A stretch of DNA of 64,000 nucleotides from Rhodococcus sp. BP22 (GTDB taxonomy: Bacteria > Actinomycetota > Actinomycetes > Mycobacteriales > Mycobacteriaceae): contig NZ_JACFTB010000001.1 of the NCBI RefSeq assembly GCF_014281965.1, positions 248,001 through 312,000 of the forward strand, read 5' to 3'. Every line of letters starts with the position of its first letter. Position 1 is the first letter of the stretch. The position numbers and the translations under genes are program-made. This document shows, one piece after another, positions 16,434-25,217 of this stretch. Under the pieces are notes generated by a model. It was given only the letters and a program-made list of their open reading frames with translations, searched no databases and had not been told where the DNA came from.

Positions 16434-17909
16434 CTAAGCGCGCCCGATGTCTGTCCTCAACTGGGGCGGCCGGAAGCCACCGATGTCCTGTTCCAGTAGT
16501 TCGGCCAACCGTAGTGTTGTGCGGTCTTCGAACATGGGCCCGATGATCTGCACCCCGACAGGCAGTCCATCGGTCGACAGGCCAGCGGGTATGGCAGTCG
16601 CCGGCAGGCCGGGCATGGTGGCAAGACCGGCCCACACGAGCTGGTCGAAGTACGGGACGGCATTTCCGTCGATGTCGAGCGTGCGTTCCAACAAATTTGG
16701 GTTGTGGTCGTGAGGGAACGCGGGAGTCGGAGTGATCGGACACACCACAGCATCGAACTCGCCGAACAACTGTCGCCACCCGTGACGGTGGATCTCCCGA
16801 CGGTTGTTCAATTCGATCCAATCGCGGTGACTCATCACCATTCCGCGCAACCGAGCAGCGTCCAGGCCGCAGTCGTCGATACTCAATCCGTCGGCGCGGG
16901 CTCGTAACTGCTCGTAGGTATCCACAGGAAATTTTGCCGCGGAACCAGAGAACAGAAACTGCGTGTACAGCGACGCCGCTTCAGCGAGATCCGGCAGCAG
17001 CGCGCTGCCCCGTTCGATGCGGGCGCCGCTGGCTGCGAGCGAGGCAGCCACCCGATTCACTCCCGCTTCGACCGCCGCGCTCGTCGCTATCTGCGGATGG
17101 CGGTCGAGGATCAACACCCGAAAGTCTCGGATCCCGTCGTGGCGTGCGGGCGGGAGCGTCACGTCATGCGCCACTCCGAGCGTCAGGGGGTCCGGGCCGA
17201 TCATCACCTCGAACAGGACAGTGAGGTCGCCGGCGGTCCGGGCCAAAGGCCCGACAACAGCGAGGTCGGCCTCGGTCGGCAGTGCTAGCGAAGGCGGCGG
17301 CGTCATACCCCGCATTGCTGCGAGGCCAAGAGTCGGTTTGTGTGCGTAGACACCGCAGAAATGTGCCGGTGTGCGCAGCGAACCGGCAAGGTCCGAGCCA
17401 ATGGAGAGCGCACCGAAGCCCGATGCAAGGCCTGCGGCCGACCCGCCGGACGATCCTCCCGACGTGCGGCCACGATCCCATGGGTTGGTGGTGGTGCCGT
17501 ACAGGTCGTTGAAGGTCTGGATGTCTTGCAGTCCGAACGGCACATTCGTTTTGCCGAGAACCACTGCGCCGGCGGACTTGAGGCGCGACACTTGCACCGC
17601 GTCCTGAGCAGGTAGAAAGTTTGCGTACCGCGGCATCCCCCACGTCGTAGGCAGCCCGGCCACGTTGTAGGACTCTTTGACGGTCACCGGAACGCCCAAC
17701 AATTGCCCATCCTCACCGCGCGCGCGGGCCTGATCGGCATTCCTCGCCGCGTCGCGTGCGCGATCGAAGTCAGCGATACAGATTGCGTTGACCACCCCAT
17801 CCCCCTGCTCGATCCCGGTGATCGCGGCTTCGGTCAGCTCCACAGAGGACACATCACGAGCACGCAACGCGGCCAACAGCTCGACCGCCGACGAATAGTT
17901 CCATTCCAT
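16434..17909 (-). CDS. Amidase signature family hydrolase
   Basis: A 491-residue enzyme with the amidase-signature Ser-Ser-Lys triad: Lys in VPVTVKESYN (about residue 80), the Gly/Ser-rich TSGGSSGGSAAGLASGFG, and the nucleophile Ser in GSDLAGSLRTPA. The family hydrolyses amides (acylamides, indoleacetamide, 6-aminohexanoate dimers); substrate cannot be assigned. The ATG at 17909 fits the family start. It is an isolated gene flanked on both sides by transposon-end-like repeats, suggesting acquisition by transfer. Confidence 0.88.
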   Translation of the reverse strand: MEWNYSSAVELLAALRARDVSSVELTEAAITGIEQGDGVVNAICIADFDRARDAARNADQARARGEDGQLLGVPVTVKESYNVAGLPTTWGMPRYANFLPAQDAVQVSRLKSAGAVVLGKTNVPFGLQDIQTFNDLYGTTTNPWDRGRTSGGSSGGSAAGLASGFGALSIGSDLAGSLRTPAHFCGVYAHKPTLGLAAMRGMTPPPSLALPTEADLAVVGPLARTAGDLTVLFEVMIGPDPLTLGVAHDVTLPPARHDGIRDFRVLILDRHPQIATSAAVEAGVNRVAASLAASGARIERGSALLPDLAEAASLYTQFLFSGSAAKFPVDTYEQLRARADGLSIDDCGLDAARLRGMVMSHRDWIELNNRREIHRHGWRQLFGEFDAVVCPITPTPAFPHDHNPNLLERTLDIDGNAVPYFDQLVWAGLATMPGLPATAIPAGLSTDGLPVGVQIIGPMFEDRTTLRLAELLEQDIGGFRPPQLRTDIGRA

Positions 17910-18195
17910 GTTTTCGACGCTAAACGCTTGTCCCGATAGCCATAAAATCGCGGCTGGCACAATACATCCCGCACTTCAACTGCGCTGTGATGAACGGGTG
18001 CCCACGGTCGAGTGAGCGCCGGCGTCACTCGACGTTTCGCATCGACAATCCGCCAGATCCGATGAGAAGAATCCGCCGACGTTGCATCCGGGGCAAGTGG
18101 CGGACCTCAGGTCAACCCAACGATCTCCGCCACATCGGATGACAAACCACACTCGGCACTAAATCCGTTGCCCTCGTCGATGGCTGAGGCGGCGG
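17910..18195. other. Amidase upstream region with IS-end-like repeats
   Basis: Contains the amidase promoter and several CCGCC motifs (for example TCCGCCACAT near 18115) that are inverted relative to those at 16.18-16.22 kb. GATGACAAACCAC near 18139 also occurs near 15748. Less than 300 bp and no gene. Confidence 0.4.
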
Positions 18196-18339
18196 CTAGT
18201 GCACCTTTGTCGCCGCCAGCTTCACCATTTTGGGGTCAGGCGTTTTGTTCTGCTTCTGCGCCGCTTTCACGGCAACCTTTGCTGCGGCCCTGCGAACGCT
18301 CGCACTGCGTACGGCACGAGACCTGGTGGGGTGCGGCAT
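18196..18339 (-). CDS. Possible 47-aa basic peptide
   Basis: ATG 18339 opens a Lys/Ala-rich frame (MPHPTRSRAVRSASVRRAAA) ending VKLAATKVH before TAG 18196. It follows the helix-turn-helix genes on the same strand with a 53-bp gap. Small and unverified. Confidence 0.3.
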   Translation of the reverse strand: MPHPTRSRAVRSASVRRAAAKVAVKAAQKQNKTPDPKMVKLAATKVH

Positions 18340-18392
18340 TGTTCATCTCCGACTCTGTCCTGTCGGCGGGGCGGCAGAGTCGCTGGCACCGT

Positions 18393-18887
18393 CTAAGTCG
18401 ATGCCCAGGCTGCGGCGGTGACCACGTCGGCAGCCTGATTGATCGCCCGAGCGGTGCTCGCGCAACCCGTCAGCCACGCCGTGATCGACACCGGGCGGCC
18501 GTCCACGATCAGGGAGGGCTGCGGCTGCGTGAGCAGCGCCTGCAGGGATAAAGGGTGGAGGTCCTTCGCCACACGCGGCATCACCTTCTCGAGGTGACGT
18601 ACCCCGCCGGCAGCGGTGAACTGGGCGGGCGGCAGCAGCCGGCTACGGCCGGAAGTGAACGCCCACAGGGTGCCGTCGGCCAGGCGCTGGCGGATCCGGG
18701 CGGCGGAGACCCCGAGGCGCTCGGCGGCGTCGATCACCGACAGGGAGCGGTGGATCAGCTCCTGCATTCTGATACCCCGGTCCAGCCGCGCTGCCGCGGC
18801 GGCGGCGGGATCGGCAACGAACCCGGATTTGTCGAGCAACGCGGCGTCGTGCTCGGACAGGGCCAGTTCGGCCGGGTGGCGGGTCAC
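18393..18887 (-). CDS. Helix-turn-helix protein with DUF2384-like C-terminus
   Basis: A 164-residue protein. Residues 50-100 form a helix-turn-helix (SVIDAAERLGVSAARIRQRL, then a wing ending LLPPAQF). The C-terminus has the pattern LQALLTQPQPSLIVDGRPVS followed by ITAWLTGC, which resembles the Xre/MbcA/ParS (DUF2384) toxin-binding domain of RES-toxin antitoxins. GTG 18887 overlaps the stop of the upstream frame (GTGA). Its upstream neighbour has the same architecture, so this is a tandem pair. Antitoxin or regulator is an inference. Confidence 0.55.
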   Translation of the reverse strand: MTRHPAELALSEHDAALLDKSGFVADPAAAAAARLDRGIRMQELIHRSLSVIDAAERLGVSAARIRQRLADGTLWAFTSGRSRLLPPAQFTAAGGVRHLEKVMPRVAKDLHPLSLQALLTQPQPSLIVDGRPVSITAWLTGCASTARAINQAADVVTAAAWAST

Positions 18888-19271
18888 GCCACCCACCAAC
18901 GCACGTCGGGGCGGGCCAGCTCCAATACGTCTTCGACTGGGCGGCCCTCTTCGACCCAGCACACTGCGCTGCGGTCGTCGAGCCCGGGCTGAGGGCTACG
19001 CAGCCATGTAGCGCAGGTCCACGGGTCACCGGACGCGCAGAGTCGACCACAGCGTGAGCAGATCCGGATGCACCGTCCCCGACTCGGTGAACTGCCAGGT
19101 GGGATAGACCCACCCACCGCCGTCGAGCTGGCAGGCGATGACGGTGCCGGCGGCGGCGGCTTTGGCAATGGCTTGGCGGCTCAGGCCCCACCACTGGGTG
19201 AGCCCGGCGGTATCGTAGAACGGACCGACGAGCTGGTCGTAGATGTGACTGGTCGGCAGCGCGGAAGTCAT
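18884..19271 (-). pseudogene. Frameshifted helix-turn-helix/DUF2384-like gene
   Basis: The 5' part (19271-19026) encodes DTAGLTQWWGLSRQAIAKAA and a wing ending YPTWQFTESG, then stops just after LWSTLR. The missing C-terminus continues without a start in another frame (ASGDPWTCATWLRSPQPGLD, then DRSAVCWVEEGRPVEDVLEL) to 18884. Joining the frames near 19035 restores a protein of about 128 residues parallel to the downstream gene. Either a single-base deletion inactivated it, or a frameshift is used, or the sequence has an error. Confidence 0.55.
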
Positions 19272-19284
19272 GGAATCGCGCCGT

Positions 19285-19689
19285 TCAGGTCAGCTCAGCA
19301 GGTGGGGTGGTCGGGCGTCCGTCTGCGGTGTCGCGGAGCCATTGCGGGGTTTCCCAGAGGCTCGCGTACATCTCAGACACCAACGGCCACACGTGGTTTA
19401 GACCGTCCTCGACGGAGTCGACGGCAGCAGCGAGGTCGCCAAAGAGTACGAACTCGTGGGGTATCACACGACCTGCTGAATCGCGACGCCCGAGTGGATC
19501 TGGAATGCGCAGCGCGACTTGCCCGTTTTCACGATTCCACGCCGTCGGCGCGTCGGAGAGGTCTCCGAAGGCCCGTTCGTAGGCCGGGAGCGGATCGCTC
19601 AGTCCGGCATCGAGAAGAAACCGAAAACCCCAGGTCCGACCCCGAGTGGCCCAGATCAAGCTCTCCGAATGTGCGGGGTTGCCACTCAC
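19285..19689 (-). CDS. 134-aa GTPase partner with PQWLRD/GRPTTPP tail
   Basis: Begins with GTG overlapping the GTPase stop (GTGA). The body (WGFRFLLDAGLSDPLPAYERAFG, quoted in part: WGFRFLLDAGL and LGRRDSAGRVIPHEFVLFG) has a GRxD-x-GR-x-x-HEF pattern reminiscent of N-terminal domains in GTPase-associated conflict systems, a tentative similarity. The last 20 residues (TPQWLRDTADGRPTTPPAEL) match the tail of the small genes at 7.9 and 8.4 kb. It probably works with the GTPase. Confidence 0.6.
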   Translation of the reverse strand: MSGNPAHSESLIWATRGRTWGFRFLLDAGLSDPLPAYERAFGDLSDAPTAWNRENGQVALRIPDPLGRRDSAGRVIPHEFVLFGDLAAAVDSVEDGLNHVWPLVSEMYASLWETPQWLRDTADGRPTTPPAELT

Positions 19690-20867
19690 TTTGGGTTCCT
19701 GATCACTTTGTCGTTGACACCCTGCTCGAGATCAAGTTTGAACTGCGTCAGCGTCGCTCTCAGATAGTCGTGCTTCGCCCGCGCCTGCTCGTTCATTTCC
19801 TTGAGTTTCGGTCCTACCAACTTGACTGCTTCTGCCAAGATCGGCAGCGCCATGGCGGCGACCATGCCTCCTTTGTCTACCTTGACTAGAAACTTCTCAA
19901 TAGTTGCAAATTTTCCGTCGGCGATGCCGGCTGCGAGCAACTCGGCGCCGTCGGCGAGCGACTCGAGCACTTTGCGAGGGATGCCGAACTTCGCGGCCCA
20001 CTGCACGCGCCGTTCCAGCGGAAGTAGAGACGCCACCGGGAGGATGAGATCGAGACCGACGCGTTTCGTCAGGTCGATGTCGACCGGCTGCGGATCATTG
20101 GACCTCAGCTCGAACTTGGCGGAGGAGAGCAGCATGAAGTCTTCGCCGATCGACAGGGCCGCCGGAGTCTCGATGAATTCGGCAACGGTTGATCGAAGGC
20201 GTTCGACGTCCTCGGCTGCCTCGAGGATGACCAGATCGCGAAATGTGTCGACGTCCCAATCTGGCAACAGATCAGCTTTCGACAGGGCCAAGATCCAGAT
20301 ACGTGGAAACTCGACGATGGGCCCGTCCTCGAGCAGGTCGTTCTTGAGTCGGAGAAGCCCTTGACGGAAGTTGAACATCAGTGACTTGAGATACAGCTGT
20401 TCTTCGCCGCGATGATCGAGCAGTTTCTGCCCGTCCACCAACAAAATAGCGACGTCAGATCGAAGTAGAGAACGGAAGGTGTCGGTACGCCGGTCTTGTT
20501 CTGCCGCGCTGCCCGGCTCCTCTTCGAACCATTCGCCCGGGTAGTCGTGCCACGCGAGCCGGAGGACGTCGAAGGGCCTCTTCTTGGCTGCGTCATTGTC
20601 TCCACCTTTGAGTTTGACCGAGAAGTAGTAGGTCGCGCTTTTGAAGCGGGTGGCCATCGGCGCAGACGCTTTTTTCTTCATGCCGAGGTAATTCTTGTAT
20701 AGCCGGACCCCTTGGCCAATGTCATCAGCAACGAGATCCCAGAGATCGTTCTTGTAGGACCCCTCCTGGGTCGGGCCGAAGAACGACGAAACCAGAACGG
20801 TCTTGCCCGACCCGCTCTCTCCGAAGACTGCAATGTGCTGCTCTCGAACTTTGGGGAACTTGGCCAT
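19686..20867 (-). CDS. P-loop GTPase-like protein
   Basis: A 393-residue protein with Walker A GESGSGKT (about residues 16-23), a Walker B/G3-type HDYPGEWF, and SKADLLPD in the place of the NKxD guanine-specificity motif. An insert-rich region follows, and a hydrophobic Ala/Leu segment near the C-terminus (GGMVAAMALPILAEAVKLVG) may bind membrane. It is the first gene of a two-gene operon with the 134-aa protein. The architecture suggests a signalling or conflict-system GTPase of the double-GTPase type; the exact family is not certain. The start is ATG 20867 or GTG 20888. Confidence 0.65.
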   Translation of the reverse strand: MAKFPKVREQHIAVFGESGSGKTVLVSSFFGPTQEGSYKNDLWDLVADDIGQGVRLYKNYLGMKKKASAPMATRFKSATYYFSVKLKGGDNDAAKKRPFDVLRLAWHDYPGEWFEEEPGSAAEQDRRTDTFRSLLRSDVAILLVDGQKLLDHRGEEQLYLKSLMFNFRQGLLRLKNDLLEDGPIVEFPRIWILALSKADLLPDWDVDTFRDLVILEAAEDVERLRSTVAEFIETPAALSIGEDFMLLSSAKFELRSNDPQPVDIDLTKRVGLDLILPVASLLPLERRVQWAAKFGIPRKVLESLADGAELLAAGIADGKFATIEKFLVKVDKGGMVAAMALPILAEAVKLVGPKLKEMNEQARAKHDYLRATLTQFKLDLEQGVNDKVIRNPK

Positions 20868-20909
20868 GCCAGGACGGTATAACACCACCTGCGGCGCGCT
20901 AGTGCTCGA

Positions 20910-21280
20910 CTAGTGCCGATCGACCAGCCCACACCCGCCGAGCAGTGATGGTGAGCGGATCGGGGTTTTGTATCGGCCCGCCACCGCGACTCCGCTGCAC
21001 CGAAGAACACAACGACGGCGTTCGGACCCGGCCCGATGTTGAACCTGGTCTGATACCGCAGACCGTCGAAGGCTGCCGCCAATTCTTGAGGTGCCGCGCA
21101 CGGCGTCATGGAAACAAGATTCCGGGTAAAGCCGTAGTTCGCTGCGTCGTCTGCGCAGGTCTCGGCGCCGTGGATCTCAATGCGGGAACGCAATCTCGAA
21201 AGACGTCGCACCTTGTTGCTACTGGTGAGCTGAAGTAGTCCGTTCGGCCACAGCAAGTCCGCGCGCCGGTCCCCGGTCAG
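20910..21280 (-). pseudogene. RES-domain toxin remnant
   Basis: A minus-strand frame contains RRADLLWPNGLLQLTSSNK, then AAFDGLRYQTRFNIGPGPN and AVVVFFG, which match the C-terminal half of RES (NAD-degrading toxin) domains, with the D-G-x-x-Y-x-(S/T)-R motif. No good start is present, and the frame runs on into the GTPase gene without its own stop, while other frames stop near 20910. Probably a frameshifted fragment of a RES-Xre toxin-antitoxin module. Confidence 0.4.
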
Positions 21281-21784
21281 TATGAGGTCGCGTTCAAGTT
21301 CACCTGTACTCCGAACTCTTCGTCCCCGGACGGAGTATCCGGGAGTGTTTACCCAATGCCAGGACACGACAGAGCCTCTGCAGGTGCCCCATGATGCCGC
21401 GTGAGCGCGAAAACACCGGTCATTACATCCTTGCGGGTTACGTGACCGTCGCGGAAGCTCAACGGCTGCAATTAAATCCACCACATAGATCGGTGGTACG
21501 GGATCTGCGGGATAACCTTCTCGTCCACCTTAGTGCCTATACTCTCGGCGAGGCCGGCCCTCGCTCAGGACTTGCCGAATTGCAGGTGTTCGGTGCGGCC
21601 ATCGAACGCGAGCCCGCGGTTTGGGCGGAAAAAATGGACGACAGGGTCGGTCGGCACATGATTGCCGTTGGACGGACCGTCACGCGCGAGTCCCGTGAGC
21701 AGGTTCGCTGGAACATGCTGTTGCCCTTGGGCTCACCTTCGACCGACCGGTGGCAGGCGACCATCAATGTTTTCACCCGCGTGA
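21281..21784. other. Stretch without a supported gene
   Basis: A plus-strand open frame begins at 21391 but runs into the 3' end of the primase gene on the opposite strand with no family match. No RNA gene or strong hairpin was seen. It may be decayed DNA between the RES remnant and the replication gene. Confidence 0.35.
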
Positions 21785-23869
21785 TCAGCTCACGGGCCGT
21801 GGATGGGTTGATTCATCCTGTTCTCGCTGCGAACTCGATATGCGGGTGGCCGATTCCTGAGTTGTTGAACCAGCCGGAGGTTTACTCGGAGTCGCTGCCG
21901 GCGGCGGCTTCGCCATCATGGTTGTGTAAGGGGGATTTAAGGTGGTGTATAACGGACTGCTGCAAGCAGCCATCTGTGCCGCCCACAGCCGCTCAGAATC
22001 TCGTGCGTCGAACGAGGGCACGGAGGCCGTGGTCGACCAGTCGACTGCGTATTCGCCGGCTACTTCGTCCGGTGGCATTGGGGCGAAACGGGTTTCGAGC
22101 CACATCTGCCAAAGCAGGCGTTCGGCCCGGTGGCGGACGATACGGTCGGCCGCGACCGATTTGAGGCCGTGAGCAGCCGCTACGTCGTCCAGAGAGCGGC
22201 TTCCGACCTTCAAAATCGTTCCATTGCGTGTGATGAGTCCAACAGCGATCAGGTCCGCAACAATTGCATAGCCGTTCGATGGGCGGAGCTTCGCGCCGGC
22301 CAAGACGTCATCCACGGTGCTCGCCTGAATAGCGACCACCAGGTCATACACTGCGCGGCCGCGAAGACCCAGGACGCTCCATGCTCGATGCACTGGTTCG
22401 ACACGCGCCCGATCGGTACGCACGCGGTCAGCGCGTCGGGATATGGCTGGTGTGGTCAAGGCGTATCGGTCGGCTTCTCTTCCGACACCGCGCTTCACCA
22501 GCAGTACAGGAGAACCTGGTGTCTCCCGCAGTACCTGCAGTGCCGACCACACCGTCCGCTCGGACATCAACCCGGCCGCATGGGACAGGCTCCGTCCACC
22601 GACAGCCACCACGGGTATTCCCTCGACCAACTCACCGGCGAGGGCGGATGTGTAGGCAAGCGCCTGCACTACCGCCAGTAGTACCGGGCGGTTTCGGGTA
22701 CCGAGGAATTCCGAGTCGATCCACAGTTGGGCATTCGCCAACCAGGCCCGTCGGACTCCATCGTTGAGGAAGGAACCGTTCCCCCCTGTGTGCTTGTTCT
22801 CGTGCGCTGGTTGGTGGAATTGGTGTGCGGTCCGCGCCACCCAGATCAGGGCCTTGCCCACGTCCCGGTCCAAGGCTTTGACAGCGTCGTTGCCGTAGCG
22901 GGTGTAGGCGCGGGCGACGCCCGCCCATTCCGGTGTGGCCAGCGCTGCTTCGATGTCGGTGGAGCTGGCTCCGCGCAGGACCGCGTGGATGATGACGGAT
23001 TGCCGTGCTTCCGATGTTGTGGGCCAGCGGGCCGTGTCGAGGGTGCCGGTGGCAGCGTAGGTCTCGACGGCGGCTGGTGTCGGTGTGCGACGAAGAAACT
23101 GTGGGTGCAGTCGACGATCTCGTCCGGCTCCCACGAGACGTCCGTCCTGGATCAGGGAGGCTGCAACAGCAGCGACAGGTGTCCGGTGCCGCGACTGGCT
23201 GACACCTCCGAGCATTGCGACCAGGCGTGCGACGACGCCGCGTTCGGATCTCAAGGTGAATGCATCGACGGCGTCGTCGAGTGAGCCGTCCAACTGCCGG
23301 TGCCCGCCTTCGCGGCACGGGGAGCCTGGAGGAGTGATGCAGCCTGTCGAGGCGTTGAGCATCGGTGTGCAGTCGAGCGTAACCAATAGGGCGGCGAGCA
23401 GCTCCATCAGTAGCCGGATGTCGTCGACTCGTAAGGGTGTGTCGGTCGCCAACGGGACCAGAACATGTCGCCCACCACTGGTCGAGCGGTCGGTGACCGT
23501 CCGTGCGCCGCACTCGTGCAGCCACCGCACAGCGCGTGCGACATCGGCATCGACCTGCGCGCGGGTGTGGTGTTTGGCGTCGAAATCCAAGGCCAGCACA
23601 CTCGTGCGGTCGCGCTTGTAGATCGGCACCGCGGCCGGCGCCGACGGCAGCCGCTTCGTCCAGTTCTGACCTTTTGCTGCGAACTTTCCGGTGACGGGAC
23701 TCCACAGCCGCATCGACTGTCGAGCACGCACAAGTGGAGACAGCTGACTCCACACGGTGTCAGGTGACGACGTTGAAGAGCCGACACGAGCACCAAACCT
23801 TGAACCTTCATCAGGGCGCGATGTACCCTGAGACCTGTCTAGCAACGACAGTCCCTTCTGGGAAGCCAC
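21785..23869 (-). CDS. Plasmid-type replication protein with archaeo-eukaryotic primase domain
   Basis: A 694-residue protein. Residues about 80-190 carry primase-polymerase (AEP) motifs: VLALDFDAKHH (metal-binding DxD), then DRSTSGGRHVLVPLA (the sxH nucleotide-binding motif). A helical middle and a winged-helix-rich C-terminal half (SLSHAAGLMSERTVWSALQV; VGLITRNGTILKVGSRSLDD) follow. Such proteins replicate plasmids and integrative elements of actinobacteria. GTG 23869 is used as start. It lies between a RES remnant and a small ribbon-helix-helix-like gene, with ParA further right, consistent with an integrated plasmid backbone. Confidence 0.7.
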   Translation of the reverse strand: MASQKGLSLLDRSQGTSRPDEGSRFGARVGSSTSSPDTVWSQLSPLVRARQSMRLWSPVTGKFAAKGQNWTKRLPSAPAAVPIYKRDRTSVLALDFDAKHHTRAQVDADVARAVRWLHECGARTVTDRSTSGGRHVLVPLATDTPLRVDDIRLLMELLAALLVTLDCTPMLNASTGCITPPGSPCREGGHRQLDGSLDDAVDAFTLRSERGVVARLVAMLGGVSQSRHRTPVAAVAASLIQDGRLVGAGRDRRLHPQFLRRTPTPAAVETYAATGTLDTARWPTTSEARQSVIIHAVLRGASSTDIEAALATPEWAGVARAYTRYGNDAVKALDRDVGKALIWVARTAHQFHQPAHENKHTGGNGSFLNDGVRRAWLANAQLWIDSEFLGTRNRPVLLAVVQALAYTSALAGELVEGIPVVAVGGRSLSHAAGLMSERTVWSALQVLRETPGSPVLLVKRGVGREADRYALTTPAISRRADRVRTDRARVEPVHRAWSVLGLRGRAVYDLVVAIQASTVDDVLAGAKLRPSNGYAIVADLIAVGLITRNGTILKVGSRSLDDVAAAHGLKSVAADRIVRHRAERLLWQMWLETRFAPMPPDEVAGEYAVDWSTTASVPSFDARDSERLWAAQMAACSSPLYTTLNPPYTTMMAKPPPAATPSKPPAGSTTQESATRISSSQREQDESTHPRPVS

Positions 23870-23963
23870 GTGGAGCTACGAACTCAACGCGGCACTTTGT
23901 CAACAGGCCCTCGCTCTTTTGCCCAAGAGTGGGGGCTTTGACGTTTCAGTTGTTGTTCGAGAC

Positions 23964-24161
23964 CTACTCAGTCAGTGGCAGAACCTCCTGCGACATCTCA
24001 CGTGCAAGGTCACGGCGGCCAACATGAATGCAAAGTAGGTCCGAGACGTACTGGCTCACCGAACTAGCACCGTGCGCCGCAGCCTCCCTTACAAGGGCCT
24101 CATGGACGTCCGCTGGAAGTCTGCCCAGACGTTTGCGGTCACCTTTGCTTGGCCTAGCCAT
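23964..24161 (-). CDS. Small CopG/Arc-like DNA-binding protein
   Basis: A 65-residue protein beginning MARPSKGDRKRLGRLPADVH and continuing EALVREAAAHGASSVSQYVS, the arrangement of a ribbon-helix-helix repressor (basic strand, then two helices). GGAGGG is just upstream of ATG 24161. It lies 94 bp upstream of the replication gene on the same strand, so copy-number or replication control is plausible. Confidence 0.6.
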   Translation of the reverse strand: MARPSKGDRKRLGRLPADVHEALVREAAAHGASSVSQYVSDLLCIHVGRRDLAREMSQEVLPLTE

Positions 24162-25144
24162 GAACCCTCCTCTTACCCCGCTGTGCAGTGTTACTGCGCG
24201 GCAACGCCAATAATTGAGCGGTTTACGCGTTCTCACAACACTCGAAGACCCCGCGCGAACGCAGGGGGTCCATCCAGTTTCCAGCTGCGTCATATTGCTG
24301 CAGTGTCGATTTCATCCTTTCGGGGACCGTTCCGAAATCTTCGATAGACGGGGCGGTTCACGAATTTGTACGCCGCCCCACGCGCACGGCACCCGGGATC
24401 AGCACTTGTGCCGGTAAGGATGCAGAGAGCGCAGGGAACCCAAGTGCTTTCGGCGAAATCCCGCGCGCTCAGGAATCGTGGTGACGGGTCGGGCGGAGCC
24501 TTTTCTGCGCCGGTACAACCGTTCGCACCTTGGTCCATAAACCGAATCTACTTCGAGAAGGCACAGATTGGCAACGTGAAGACCTAGTCCAATCTTCCTC
24601 AGCCGCAGGCATTTTGAAGCTTTGAGCGTCTAGACAAACTTATCCCACAAACTTGGAATGCTTGTATGACAAACTCGGACTCACCCGTTTTTGCTGGTCA
24701 CTGCCACAGTCGAATAACTCGCTTCCCCCGCGAGACTATTAACGAGAGTTTACGAGTGGACCTTAGCCTCGATCTTTCTTCCCGCTGAGGTGTCGACCTG
24801 AGCAGCTCGGGATTATGGTTTTCGCACCTATCTTGCTGATCGCCCAACGTAAGGCCTCCCGATCTGACGATCCGGGTGCGGCGACTGCTCGGTTGATGTC
24901 ACCTTCGTGCGCTTTACGGGCGACACCGGTGCTCGAACTCAGGTAGGACCGGAGCGGTGTTGGGCACGGGGGTCGGTCGCGAGATGTCACAAGTACCTTT
25001 CATGGTCATGTAGTGGACAGCGCGGCCTGTTCATCTCGCCGGAGGCGTAAGGATCCGCGAGGACGATGTCACAGCAAGTGAGACGGGGCCAGGGGCGGTA
25101 AGCCAATACATCAAGAACCGACACGCGAGGCCGATGCAGGCCGA
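24162..25144. other. Long intergenic region upstream of the replication module
   Basis: No gene can be supported over almost 1 kb. A minus-strand frame at 24763-24990 (75 residues, with REALRWAISKIGAKTIIP) is the only candidate. An origin or partition site could be expected here, but no iteron array was seen. Confidence 0.35.
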
Positions 25145-25182
25145 ATTTCGTTTCGTATCGTTACATTGCAACGAAACGAAAT
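25145..25182. repeat. TTTCGT-type inverted repeat, copy 2
   Basis: Perfect 12-bp arms ATTTCGTTTCGT (25145-25156) and ACGAAACGAAAT (25171-25182) around a 14-nt spacer. Same sequence family as 16085-16120. Confidence 0.75.
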
Positions 25183-25217
25183 TGAATGAGATTTCCCCTG
25201 GCAGTACCACTCTGGGC

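Noticed and set aside
21391-22164. Plus-strand frame of 257 codons next to the primase gene
   Set aside because: Its second half is antisense to the primase gene and the first half has no motif or ribosome site.
24763-24990. Minus-strand 75-codon frame in the long gap upstream of the replication gene
   Set aside because: Plausible composition but no ribosome-binding site, overlap or family to support it; mentioned only within the intergenic entry.
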